Shown here piece by piece: positions 24,148-32,669 of a stretch of DNA of 34,324 nt. Numbering within the stretch: the first letter of the stretch is position 1; each line of letters begins with the position of its first letter. Made by a program: the position numbers and the translations under genes. A model generated the notes under the pieces. It saw nothing but the letters and a program-made list of their open reading frames with translations. It was not told the DNA's origin and did no database searches. The stretch comes from Clostridia bacterium (GTDB lineage: Bacteria; Bacillota; Sulfobacillia; SLMV01), in the NCBI GenBank assembly GCA_003551365.1, contig PUMM01000034.1, forward strand, positions 1 through 34,324. Reading direction: 5' to 3'.

Positions 24148-25368
24148 TCAGCGAATATCATCCACTCCCTGCAGCAGTGCGTCCACTTCCTCCGCCGCAG
24201 TGTACGGGGCGATTCCGGCCCGCACCACCCCGCCGCTTGCGGCCAGTCCGAGCTTCTCCACCACCGTGAGGGCATAGAAGTGACCGTCTCCGACGAAGAT
24301 GCCTTGTGCGGCGAGAAACTCCGCCACCTCGCGGGGAGAGCGATCCCGCACGGTGAATGAAACGGTCGGCGTTCGCTCATCGTCAGCTGCTGGACCGTAT
24401 ATCTGCACTCCGTCCATATCCGACAGTCCCCGCATGAGGCGGCGGTTGAGTTCGTCCTCGTACCCGGCAACCGCCCGCATCCCCCGCAGCAGATTCTCGC
24501 GGTAGCTGTCCCCGCCACCGTCAATGTCGGCGATGAAGTCGCAGGCGGCTGCCGTCCCCGCTATGCCCTCGTGGTTGGCAGTTCCCGTCTCGATCTTCTC
24601 GGGCGGGCCGGCCCGCTGCGGACGCGCGCGGTGCGCGGGCAGGCGGTCAAAGGCGTCACGCCGCCCGTACAGCACCCCCAGGTGTGGGCCGAAGAACTTG
24701 TAGGGGGAACAGAGAAGGAAATCGCACTGCACCTCCCGCACGTCCACCGGGCGGTGCGGAACGTGATGCACCGCATCCACCACTAGCGTGGCGTCCACCT
24801 CGCGCGCCAGCCTCCCGACCTCTGCCAGATCGACGATCGCCCCCGACAGGTTGGAGGCCCAGCCGATGGCCACTATTTGGGTGCGGTGATTCAGCTGCGC
24901 ACGCAGCGCGTCCAAGTCGACCCGGCAATCGGGCATGCGCATGGGGATGCTTCGTACCACTGCTCCGTGTTCCCGTAGGTCGAGCCACGGATCCCGGTTG
25001 GCCTCGTGATCCATGTCGGTGATGATGATCTCGTCCCCGGGGTGCAGAGTGTGTCCCAGAGCCCGCGCCAGGCTGAAATTGAGCGTGGTCATGTTGGCGC
25101 CGAAAGCAATCTCGTCCGGATCCGCCCCGAGCAGGGCGGCCATCTTCTCCCGTCCGGTACGAATGACGTGTTCGGTGCGCTCACTGGTGATAAAGGCACC
25201 GTGTCGGTTGGCGTTGCTGTCAGTGTAGTATTCGGTGACGGCGGTCAGTACCCGCTGGGGGACCTGGGTGCCCCCCGGCCCGTCAAAATAGGCGGCGCTG
25301 CGTCCCCCCACGGACAGATCCAGGGCGGGAAACTGCCCGCGCACATGCTGCAGTGCAAATTCAGTCAA
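24148..25368 (-). CDS. Class V aminotransferase-like protein (TIGR01976-type)
   Basis: A 406-residue PLP protein of the class V aminotransferase family, usually annotated as cysteine desulfurase-like. It has YFDGPGGTQVP near the start, the NLSGAIVDL segment and the PLP lysine K224 in SPYKFFGPHLG. The region where SufS-type desulfurases place the catalytic cysteine reads GDGHFYAL, so the cysteine is missing and desulfurase activity is not expected. TTG 25368 has GAGAGGGAG eight bases upstream. Substrate unknown. Ade lies downstream on the same strand. Confidence 0.87.
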   Translation of the reverse strand: MTEFALQHVRGQFPALDLSVGGRSAAYFDGPGGTQVPQRVLTAVTEYYTDSNANRHGAFITSERTEHVIRTGREKMAALLGADPDEIAFGANMTTLNFSLARALGHTLHPGDEIIITDMDHEANRDPWLDLREHGAVVRSIPMRMPDCRVDLDALRAQLNHRTQIVAIGWASNLSGAIVDLAEVGRLAREVDATLVVDAVHHVPHRPVDVREVQCDFLLCSPYKFFGPHLGVLYGRRDAFDRLPAHRARPQRAGPPEKIETGTANHEGIAGTAAACDFIADIDGGGDSYRENLLRGMRAVAGYEDELNRRLMRGLSDMDGVQIYGPAADDERTPTVSFTVRDRSPREVAEFLAAQGIFVGDGHFYALTVVEKLGLAASGGVVRAGIAPYTAAEEVDALLQGVDDIR

Positions 25369-25528
25369 TGGTATCGCTCCCTCTCCAGCGTGGGCTGTCT
25401 GTCATCTGGTGTATGCTCCTGTCCCTATGCTTCTCCCCACTCAGTTCGTCCTCCTGCGGAAGAAGAGGATTTTGGACGGTGAGCATTCACGGCATGCGGG
25501 GGAAGAGGAAGGGGGGGCGGACGTATCC

Positions 25529-26659
25529 TCAGGCCCGGCGCAGGGTACGGACCAGGGCGGCCCGGGTGCGCTCCACTTCTGAGAAATCCACGGTAGGTAC
25601 GTAGATGTCCTCCATCTCGCGGTGCATGGATGCCGCCCGGGACAGCTCGCCCCGGGCGCGCCGCAGCGCTGCGCCCCGCGCGCGCCGCAGGTCGCGCAGG
25701 GTGGCGTGCACGGAGTCCAGACGTCCGGGGTGAATGATCCGACTATTGCACAGGAGGCGGGCGGAGTCGGGGGGATGCAGCATCAGTCCCGGCCGGGAGG
25801 TCACCACCGAGGCGCCAATTTCCGGGAGGTGGCAGTGTTGCAGTTTCTGCGGATCCAGGGGAGAGGCAAAGACCCAGCACGCCAGTCCCTCGAGGGCAGC
25901 GCAGTCGCGCAGGTGAGATACGAGCGGGTGGGACAGCAGCCCGGTGCCGTCTCGCACTACGTACAGATTGGGCGAGGCGGAGACCAGATCGCTGACGTGC
26001 GATACCGGACCCTCCGGACCGAGGGCGGAGAGAAACAGCCGCCGGGTACGGGGGAGGTGAGGGCAGATGGGTACGCGGTCGACCGCGCGCCGCAGTATGT
26101 CCCGTGTGACCTCCGTGATCGTGCGCCGCCGCGCTCCGTCATCCACTGCCCCGCTGCGGCGCAGGATCCTTCGGGCGCCGCTGTCGCATCTGCCCGCTGC
26201 GGCGAGGTGAGTGTGGGCGGCCAAAAAATGAAGAGCGGTGCGGCGCTGCAGGGAGGCAATCTCTTCCCGCCTGCCGCTCAGCGCGGCCCGTCTCCAGTGG
26301 CGGGAGAGATCCACCAGATGATCGGCTGCTCCCGGCAGCTGCGGGTCCATCGGGTGTGGGTGAGTTCCATCGACGAGGAGGGCGCCGGCCGATGGGAAGT
26401 AGATGGCATCCAGCGAGTCGGGATCGGAGGGACACCAGTAGAACTCGACCCTCCACCCGTCGCCCGCGAGATCCCAGGCCGTACGCTGCAGGAAGGTGGA
26501 TTTTCCCGTCCCCGGTCCGCCCTTCAGCACGTGGGTGCTGCGCACCGCGTCGCCGCCGATCTGCTGGAAGCGAGAGCAGAAGCCGTATCTGCTGTTGGCC
26601 GCTGGAAAGAAGTTTGCTGGCTGGTGTCCGGTGTGACCGGTTTCCCCCGCAACCCGCAT
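25529..26659 (-). CDS. P-loop ATPase of the PRK06851 family
   Basis: A 376-residue predicted ATPase. Walker A is KGGPGTGKST (residues 46-55), followed by VEFYWCPSDPDSLDAIYFP and LVDGTHPHPMDP. The C-terminal half repeats the layout (WVFASPLDPQKLQHCHLPEI), but its P-loop position reads VRDGTGLLSHP, so the second nucleotide site is degenerate. Family members often have two intact loops. No partner domain identifies a substrate. It faces ligD across a 120-base divergent gap, which does not by itself imply a repair role. ATG 26659 has AGGATG upstream on the minus strand. Confidence 0.8.
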   Translation of the reverse strand: MRVAGETGHTGHQPANFFPAANSRYGFCSRFQQIGGDAVRSTHVLKGGPGTGKSTFLQRTAWDLAGDGWRVEFYWCPSDPDSLDAIYFPSAGALLVDGTHPHPMDPQLPGAADHLVDLSRHWRRAALSGRREEIASLQRRTALHFLAAHTHLAAAGRCDSGARRILRRSGAVDDGARRRTITEVTRDILRRAVDRVPICPHLPRTRRLFLSALGPEGPVSHVSDLVSASPNLYVVRDGTGLLSHPLVSHLRDCAALEGLACWVFASPLDPQKLQHCHLPEIGASVVTSRPGLMLHPPDSARLLCNSRIIHPGRLDSVHATLRDLRRARGAALRRARGELSRAASMHREMEDIYVPTVDFSEVERTRAALVRTLRRA

Positions 26660-26781
26660 TCACTCACATCCTCTCATGACCCCTCCGGGGATATGCCCGG
26701 AAGGAAGAAGGGAATCATAGGGGAGGCTTTGCTCTACCTATACGCCGTCAGTGCCATTTGATTCGTCGAGGGGATGTTCCG

Positions 26782-28734
26782 TTGCGCCACAAACAGTACT
26801 TTCCGCCCATGCTCGCGGTGTCCGGCCGGCGACTCCCGCCGGGATCGCAGTGGATACACGAGATCAAACTGGATGGTGTGCGGGTGCTCACACTGGTGGA
26901 GGGCGACCGGGTACAATTTCTCTCCCGCCGGGGCAACCCGCTCCCCGCCCTGGGACGATGGGCAGACGAGGTGGCGGAGCGGGTGCGTCCGGCGTCTGCT
27001 GTGCTGGATGGCGAGGTCGTGGCCTTCGCGGATGATGGACGTCCGTGTTTTACTACCCTGATGGCGCTGCTGCGCCGTGGGCGGTTCGGGGGGAGCGCTC
27101 ATCGTTTTCCGCTGTGCCTGTACCTCTTTGACCTGCTGCACTGTGGAGGGCGGGACCTGCGCCATCGCGCGTTGACCGCCCGGCGGGAGGTGCTGCGCAG
27201 CGCGGTGCGGTGGGGCGGACTGCTGCGGCGCTCGGCCGCCGTCGGTGGAGAGAGGGGTGAGCAGTTTTTGCGCGCGGTCGATGCCCTGGGCTATGAGGGG
27301 GTGGTGAGTAAGGATGCCACCAGCGGCTATACCGCCGGGCGGAGCTCCAGGTGGCGCAAGCTGCCGCTGCGCGCCGAGGGTCGTTTTTTCATCCATGCCG
27401 TGCGGGAGGGAAAGAGGGGCCTCACTCTGTCCCTGGGAGTGCGGGGGGAGGATGGCGGGTTGCGGCCCACGGGTGCGGTAGTGCTGCCGGAGAGCCGGCG
27501 GGAGGATCTGCTCGGGCACGGTTGTGCTGATCACACCGGTGCAGGGGGTGCCGGTTGCGGCACACGCTCGCAGCCAGTGAATCCGATGGCGGCAGCCCGT
27601 GTGCACTACACGGAGATCACCCCGGCCGGTGGACTCCGACACCCCATGTACGGCGGGCTCATCCCGTTCCCCGGGGTGGTCTGCGCGTGGACGCATCTGG
27701 AGAAAAACCGGGCCAGGAGGCGGAAAACGGGTGCGGACCCCGATACGTCCGGGAGCGGCGAAGGACGGGATATCCGGCTGGCGGACCTCCTGCAGCCGCA
27801 TGGGTCGGGTGCCCGGCTCCGCGTGGGGGGAGACATCCTGCACCTCAGCAACCTGGATCGTTCCCTGGGAGGGGAATGGAATATGAGCAAGCTGGATGCC
27901 CTCGACTACTACTGGACCGTGCGCAGGGCCTTCCTCCGGCATGTGGCGGGCCGCCCCCTGCTGCTCACCCGTTATCCGCGCGGGGCGGCGGGAGAGGGTT
28001 TCTACCAGCGGAGACCACCGGAGCCCCGTCCGTCCAGGCTGCAGACGGTCCGTCTGGGCAGCGGGGAGGGGCAGGAGGGCGCCGGGAGAGAGCTGGTGCT
28101 GTGCGGGGACGAGCAAACTCTCCTGTGGCTGATAAACCTGGGCGCCTACGAGATTCACCCTCTGCCTGAGACCGGGGATCGACGCCGCGACGTGATCATC
28201 TTAGATCTGGACCCCGCCGGAAGGACGGACAGCAGGGAGGTGGTGCTGGCGGCGCAGGTGACCGAACAGATGCTGGGACGGGCGGGCCTGCGCAGCTGGG
28301 TCAAGACCTCGGGAGGGCGGGGAGTGCACATTGTGATCCCCCTGGCCCGCCCGTACCCCTCCGGGCAGGTCACAGAAGCTGCGCGGATAATGGGAAAGAT
28401 CCTCACGGGGTCGCGCCCCCACCTGTTCACTCTGGAGAGGACCCGGATGGGGCGCGACGGCAAGGTGTACGTGGATTACCTGCAGAACCGGCGCGGGGCG
28501 ACAGTGGTGGCCCCGTACTGCATGCGGATGCGGCGGAATCCGGGTGTCTCAGTTCCGCTGTTGTGGAGCGAGGTGTATGCTGCGCGGGGGAGGGGACTCC
28601 CGCAGCATACCCCGGCCAGCGCTGCGCAGCGCTATCGCCGGTGGGGCGATCCCTGGGCCGGCCTGCCGGAGGAGGAGGGGTACGGACTGCGTGATCTGCT
28701 CAGACGACTGCGTACAGTTGTGGAAGGGAGCTGA
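26782..28734 (+). CDS. ligD: NHEJ DNA ligase-polymerase LigD
   Basis: A 650-residue, two-domain end-joining enzyme in the Bacillus order. Residues 1 to about 340 are an ATP-dependent ligase: nucleotidyl lysine K29 in EIKLDGVR, SRRG, LDGEVVAF, EGVVSKD and the motif V SRWRKLPL, followed by an OB-like part. Residues about 345-640 are a primase-like polymerase, with SKLDALDYYW and catalytic D475/D477 in IILDLDP and a KTSGGRGVHIV segment. No 3'-phosphoesterase domain is present, unlike Mycobacterium LigD. TTG 26782 follows GAGGGGAT by five bases and precedes RHKQYFPPMLA; an upstream TTG at 26758 is less well placed. ku follows after four bases. Confidence 0.92.
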   Translation: MRHKQYFPPMLAVSGRRLPPGSQWIHEIKLDGVRVLTLVEGDRVQFLSRRGNPLPALGRWADEVAERVRPASAVLDGEVVAFADDGRPCFTTLMALLRRGRFGGSAHRFPLCLYLFDLLHCGGRDLRHRALTARREVLRSAVRWGGLLRRSAAVGGERGEQFLRAVDALGYEGVVSKDATSGYTAGRSSRWRKLPLRAEGRFFIHAVREGKRGLTLSLGVRGEDGGLRPTGAVVLPESRREDLLGHGCADHTGAGGAGCGTRSQPVNPMAAARVHYTEITPAGGLRHPMYGGLIPFPGVVCAWTHLEKNRARRRKTGADPDTSGSGEGRDIRLADLLQPHGSGARLRVGGDILHLSNLDRSLGGEWNMSKLDALDYYWTVRRAFLRHVAGRPLLLTRYPRGAAGEGFYQRRPPEPRPSRLQTVRLGSGEGQEGAGRELVLCGDEQTLLWLINLGAYEIHPLPETGDRRRDVIILDLDPAGRTDSREVVLAAQVTEQMLGRAGLRSWVKTSGGRGVHIVIPLARPYPSGQVTEAARIMGKILTGSRPHLFTLERTRMGRDGKVYVDYLQNRRGATVVAPYCMRMRRNPGVSVPLLWSEVYAARGRGLPQHTPASAAQRYRRWGDPWAGLPEEEGYGLRDLLRRLRTVVEGS

Positions 28735-28738
28735 TGTT

Positions 28739-29539
28739 GTGCAGAGGAGTGTGTGGAGCGGGGTCATCAGCTTTGGACTGGTGGCGGTGCCGGTGCGCCT
28801 GTTTCCGGCCACCCGGCGGCGCGCCCCCCAGTTCAATCTGCTGCATCGACGGTGTGGGAGCAGAATACAGTACAGGAAGTGGTGCCCCCGATGTGAGGAG
28901 GAGTTGTCGGCTGAGGAACTGGTCCGGGGGTACGAGTATGCCCGCGGTCAGTATGTGACCCTGGAGGATGAGGATATTCGGGGGGCCGCCGGCGAGCAAA
29001 CCGGTCGGATCGATCTGGCCACCTTTGCCCGGTTGTCGGAGATAGATCCGGTGTACTACGATCGAACCTATCATGCTGTGCCGGAGAGGGCCGGCCGCAG
29101 GGCGGGGGCACTGCTGGCCGATGCACTGCACCGGCACGATCGCGTGGGCGTCGGCCACTGCATCCTGCGCACCAAGCCGCATCTGGCGGCAGTTCGCAGT
29201 GGGGAGACGGGTCTGCTGGTGCAGACCATGTACTACCCGGATGAAGTGACGGAGGTACCGCAGGTGGAAGGTTTGCCCGGATCAATGCCCGCGGCGGAGG
29301 AGGTGGGAGACGCCGAGCGGGAGATGGCTGCGCAGCTGGTGACCAATCTGTCGGAGCCCTTTGACCCGGGACAGTTCTCCAACGAGTACCGCGGGCGGCT
29401 GGAGGAGCTGATAGACGGCAAGATCGCGGGGCGGGAGATCGTGATCCCGCCGGAGCGGCCCAGGGGGGAAGTCATCGACCTGCTGGAGGCGCTGGAGAAG
29501 AGCGTGGAGGCCGCGGAGGATGGAGAGCATCGGGGATGA
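28739..29539 (+). CDS. ku: Bacterial Ku end-binding protein
   Basis: A 266-residue Ku homodimer subunit that binds double-strand break ends and recruits LigD. The family N-terminus is VWSGVISFGLVAVPVRLF, followed by CGSRIQYRKWCPRC (cysteines 40, 49 and 52), VRGYEYARGQYVTLEDED and a YYPDEVTEVP segment. GTG 28739 lies four bases after ligD with GGGAG upstream; the frame runs open into ligD but carries no Ku sequence there. ligD and ku form an operon, as expected for end joining in germinating spores or stationary cells. Confidence 0.93.
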   Translation: MQRSVWSGVISFGLVAVPVRLFPATRRRAPQFNLLHRRCGSRIQYRKWCPRCEEELSAEELVRGYEYARGQYVTLEDEDIRGAAGEQTGRIDLATFARLSEIDPVYYDRTYHAVPERAGRRAGALLADALHRHDRVGVGHCILRTKPHLAAVRSGETGLLVQTMYYPDEVTEVPQVEGLPGSMPAAEEVGDAEREMAAQLVTNLSEPFDPGQFSNEYRGRLEELIDGKIAGREIVIPPERPRGEVIDLLEALEKSVEAAEDGEHRG

Positions 29540-29842
29540 GCGGCGCGCCGCTGCGGTGGGGAGGGATTGGTGCCCCGATTACCGAAAGGCTTGACCACTG
29601 CGGGCAGGTAATTGTGCCCCGATGGGCTGTCGTCGAGCGTGCCGGTCGGCACCTCCTGCCGCCTCCCCGGAGTCCTCCGGGCTCACCCGGGGCTTTTGCA
29701 CAGTCGCTTTCGAGCTCCTGCCTTTTCACTGTCCGGTGTCAGTGCGCATCGGGTGCAGGAGAGGCGGGGAAGGTGTCGAAAGACTTTACTCTGTGGAGCA
29801 ACTCCCGGCACGGGGGTGCAGTAGAAGGGAGGGATTCGAGCT
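29540..29842. other. Intergenic region after ku
   Basis: About 300 bases without a convincing gene. It contains a weak hairpin (29665-29692) and no promoter I could defend, although a TTGACC at 29591-29596 looks like an isolated -35. Confidence 0.45.
29665..29697 (+). terminator. Weak candidate terminator for ligD-ku
   Basis: CCCCGG (29665-29670) can pair with CCGGGG (29687-29692) and is followed by CTTTT (29693-29697). Short stem and short T-run. Confidence 0.4.
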
Positions 29843-30877
29843 ATGCACGTGCGATTTGATGTTTCGAACTGGGGAGGCGTGAGTTCCCACTGGGATAGAT
29901 TGCGCGCCGCTCTTCTGCATGAAAAGACCGATCGCATGCCCGTCAGCATGTGGCGGCACTTTCCGGGATTTGAGAGTTCATCTGAGGAACTGGCCCGCGT
30001 TCATCTGGCCTTTCAGCTTCGCTTTGACTTCGATCTGATGGTGTTCAGCCCGCGCTATGCGTACACTGCTGAACCTTGGGGGTATGTTCCGTCCGAAGAG
30101 CTCGATGAGCAGGGACGGGCGGTAGATGCACACCGGCCCTTCTCCGGACTGGAGAAGTGGCCAGATCTCTCCGTGCCCCGCGCGGACGAAGGAGTATTGG
30201 GGACGGTGCTGGATGCTCTGGGGCTTACGGTTCGCAACCTTCCGCATGAGGTCCCACTGATTCTCACGGTGTACGCTCCGTTGACCACCGCATACCTGCT
30301 GCGCGGTGAACACCTTGCCGGTGACGTCGACGAGGATGGATGCATGTCGGAGGAGCTGGCTGCTGCGACCGACGCGATAGAGGAGACCCTGGCGGATTTC
30401 TGCCGACGTGCCCTGCAGGTGGCTGACGGTCTCTACGTCATCTCATATTTTTGCGGTGATCAGGTGATCGAGGATGAAGAGGCGGGGAGACGTCTCATGC
30501 AGCGGGAGCTGTCCTTCGTGGAAAGATTCAGCGATTGTGAGCGTCTGCTGGCCCTGCACATGCACGCGGACCACATTCTCTTCGATGACATTCTCGAGTA
30601 TCCGCTTGACGTCCTCAGCTGGCATGATCGGTGGGTCAAACCCAGCCTGCGCGACGCCCGCATCAAAAGTGACAAGGTGCTGATGGGCGGCATAAATGAA
30701 TCGGACACCGTGCACCGCGAGACGGAGGCTGCCGTCAGCCTGCAGGTGGAGGATGCCATAAGCCAGGTCAAGGGCAAGGGACTCATCGTGGCTCCCGGCG
30801 GGGCGATCAAACTGGATACGCCAGTGCAGAACATCCGGGCAGTCATACGGGCAGCGGAGCTGGTGAACCAGACTTGA
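29843..30877 (+). CDS. Uroporphyrinogen decarboxylase-fold protein, not HemE
   Basis: A 344-residue protein with the UroD-type barrel pattern. It begins with a domain containing HWDRLRAALLHEKTDRMPVSM and ends with LIVAPGGAIKLDTPVQNIRA, the usual UroD-family tail (compare GCVIPxxTPxENL). The HemE hallmark MRQAGR segment is absent, and the sequence is closer in style to the MtaA/CmuA methyltransferase-like branch. It may therefore act on a methylated or carboxylated small molecule, but no corrinoid protein or methyltransferase partner lies nearby. ATG 29843 follows GGGAGGG. It lies 137 bases upstream of the decarboxylase gene, so a functional link is uncertain. Confidence 0.78.
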   Translation: MHVRFDVSNWGGVSSHWDRLRAALLHEKTDRMPVSMWRHFPGFESSSEELARVHLAFQLRFDFDLMVFSPRYAYTAEPWGYVPSEELDEQGRAVDAHRPFSGLEKWPDLSVPRADEGVLGTVLDALGLTVRNLPHEVPLILTVYAPLTTAYLLRGEHLAGDVDEDGCMSEELAAATDAIEETLADFCRRALQVADGLYVISYFCGDQVIEDEEAGRRLMQRELSFVERFSDCERLLALHMHADHILFDDILEYPLDVLSWHDRWVKPSLRDARIKSDKVLMGGINESDTVHRETEAAVSLQVEDAISQVKGKGLIVAPGGAIKLDTPVQNIRAVIRAAELVNQT

Positions 30878-30900
30878 AGAGAATTGCGACAATTTTTAAT
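30874..30900 (+). promoter_or_regulatory. Candidate promoter for the decarboxylase cluster
   Basis: TTGAAG (30874-30879), a 15-base spacer and TTTAAT (30895-30900, 5 of 6 match) overlap the upstream stop codon. The spacer is shorter than ideal. A leader of about 108 bases follows, with a CCCCGG/CCGGGG hairpin (30901-30926). Confidence 0.35.
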
Positions 30901-31014
30901 CCCCGGAAGGACCTGCGATCCCGGGGGGGGAAATAGACCAGTTGTATGGCGGCAAATATTCATTCCCTGCATGACATTGACGGGGTCAGCACAGCACAAA
31001 GGAGGATGTACTTG

Positions 31015-32628
31015 ATGGCACGCATGACCGGAGGAAGGGCAGTCGTGGAGGCACTGATCCGCGAGGGTGTGGACCGGGTCTTCGGAATCCCCGGGGTTCA
31101 CACCATGGAAATCTACGATGAGCTGTACGAGCGCAGGGACGACATTACCCATGTGGTGAGCCGGCACGAGGGGGGCGCTGGATTCATGGCCGATGGTTAC
31201 GCCAGGGCCTCCGGAGAAATCGGGGTGTGTCTGGTGATAACGGGTCCCGGGGTCACCAACGCGACCACTGCACTGGGACAGGCCTATTCTGATTCGTCGC
31301 CCGTGCTCATGATTTCCAGCCAGAATGATACGGAGCACATGGACCGCGATGTGGGGGCACTGCACCAGCTGAAGGATCAGCTGTCTGTGACCGATGGGTG
31401 CACGGCCTGGACGCGCCGGGTGATGGATCCGGCTGACATACCGGAGGCCATCTCCGATGCGGCAGCGTATCTGCGAACGCACCGTCCCCGCCCCGTACAC
31501 ATCGATATCCCCACCGACGTCCTGGAGTCCGAGGCGGAGATTTCCTTTGCCGATTCCGGGCGCACTGCCGAGCAGTTTGCTCCCAGTCCGGCCAGGATGG
31601 ACCAGGCGGTGCAGATGCTGGTAGATGCGGAGCGTCCGCTCATATGGGTGGGCGGCGGCGCCACAGGGGCCGGTGAGGAGATAACCGAGCTGGCAGAGAT
31701 GCTCGACGCCGCAGTGGTCATGACCTGCGCCGGCAAGGGTGTGGTGCGGGAGGATCACCCACTGAACATAGGGAGTCGCCTCCGGGGAGATGACGAGAGA
31801 GTGGTGCAGGACTTCGTTGCCACGGGGGATATTGTGCTGGTCATCGGCAGTGAGCTGGGCGTGGTGGATACCATGGGGGGCCAGGTGCAGCTGTCCGAGC
31901 GGATGATCCGGGTGGATGTGGATGCCCCGGGCGGGGACAAACTGTACCGGCCGGAGCTGGAAATACGCAGCGATGCCCGCATATTCTGCCGACAGCTGCT
32001 GCAGCGCCTGCGCGACCTGCCGGAGGATGACTTTGGTGCGGGTGACTCCTTCCGGGCAGAGATCAGTGCTGTGCAGGATGCTCTGGAGACTGAACCGGCG
32101 GACGATGGAGGGCCCCGCCCCATAATCGACTCCCTGCGGCAGTCGCTGGGCGATGAGGATATAGTGGTATGTGACATGACCATGCTGTGCTACCGGGCCA
32201 CCGCTCTTTACCCGGCGTACGCGCCGAACACCCTGCTGTTTCCGCGCGGTTTCGGCACACTGGGTTGGGGACTGCCGGCGGCCGTCGGGGTGCAGATGGG
32301 TGCCCCGAATCGCCAGGTGGTGACCGTGTGCGGGGACGGCGGGTTCATGTTCACCGTGCAGGAGTTGGCCACGGCGGTGAAGTACCAGCTGCCCATAGCG
32401 ATTCTTCTGATGAACAATGACAGCTACGGGGTGGTGGACAAGAATATGCGGCACCGTTACGATCGGGCCATCGGGTGCGACATCGCCAACCCCGACTTTA
32501 TGCAGATGGCCGAGTCTTTTGGCATTGCTGCGCGGCGCCTGAACGATGCTTCTGAACTGCCGGCCGCCCTGGAGGAGGCTGCAGACGCTGATGGCCCCAC
32601 GCTGATAGAGTTCTGCGTCGACTTCTGA
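31015..32628 (+). CDS. ThDP-dependent 2-oxoacid decarboxylase, AruI-like
   Basis: A 537-residue thiamine diphosphate enzyme. It has FGIPGVHTMEIYDELYE near the start, the activating E52 in SRHEGGAGFMADGYARASG, GPGVTNATTALGQAY and the cofactor motif GDG (440-442) ending with NN (467-468). The N-terminal pattern resembles AruI, the 2-ketoarginine (5-guanidino-2-oxopentanoate) decarboxylase of the arginine transaminase pathway, more than acetolactate synthase; this is pattern recognition, not a search. ATG 31015 follows GGAGG (31001-31005) by nine bases. The aminotransferase 41 bases downstream would supply its keto acid. Substrate inferred. Confidence 0.88.
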   Translation: MARMTGGRAVVEALIREGVDRVFGIPGVHTMEIYDELYERRDDITHVVSRHEGGAGFMADGYARASGEIGVCLVITGPGVTNATTALGQAYSDSSPVLMISSQNDTEHMDRDVGALHQLKDQLSVTDGCTAWTRRVMDPADIPEAISDAAAYLRTHRPRPVHIDIPTDVLESEAEISFADSGRTAEQFAPSPARMDQAVQMLVDAERPLIWVGGGATGAGEEITELAEMLDAAVVMTCAGKGVVREDHPLNIGSRLRGDDERVVQDFVATGDIVLVIGSELGVVDTMGGQVQLSERMIRVDVDAPGGDKLYRPELEIRSDARIFCRQLLQRLRDLPEDDFGAGDSFRAEISAVQDALETEPADDGGPRPIIDSLRQSLGDEDIVVCDMTMLCYRATALYPAYAPNTLLFPRGFGTLGWGLPAAVGVQMGAPNRQVVTVCGDGGFMFTVQELATAVKYQLPIAILLMNNDSYGVVDKNMRHRYDRAIGCDIANPDFMQMAESFGIAARRLNDASELPAALEEAADADGPTLIEFCVDF

Positions 32629-32669
32629 GGCGAGGTACCGGAGGGACAATTCACAGGGAGGTTTTATTG

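Noticed and set aside
24148-25368. SufS/NifS cysteine desulfurase
   Set aside because: The catalytic cysteine is missing and no suf or isc genes are adjacent.
29843-30877. HemE uroporphyrinogen decarboxylase
   Set aside because: The MRQAGR signature and its surroundings are absent.
31015-32628. Acetolactate synthase large subunit (ilvB)
   Set aside because: No small subunit or ilv genes are nearby, and the N-terminal pattern resembles AruI-type decarboxylases more closely.
30460-32649. 729-codon open frame on the minus strand opposite the UroD-like and ThDP genes
   Set aside because: No domain, no good ribosome site, and the plus-strand genes are unmistakable.
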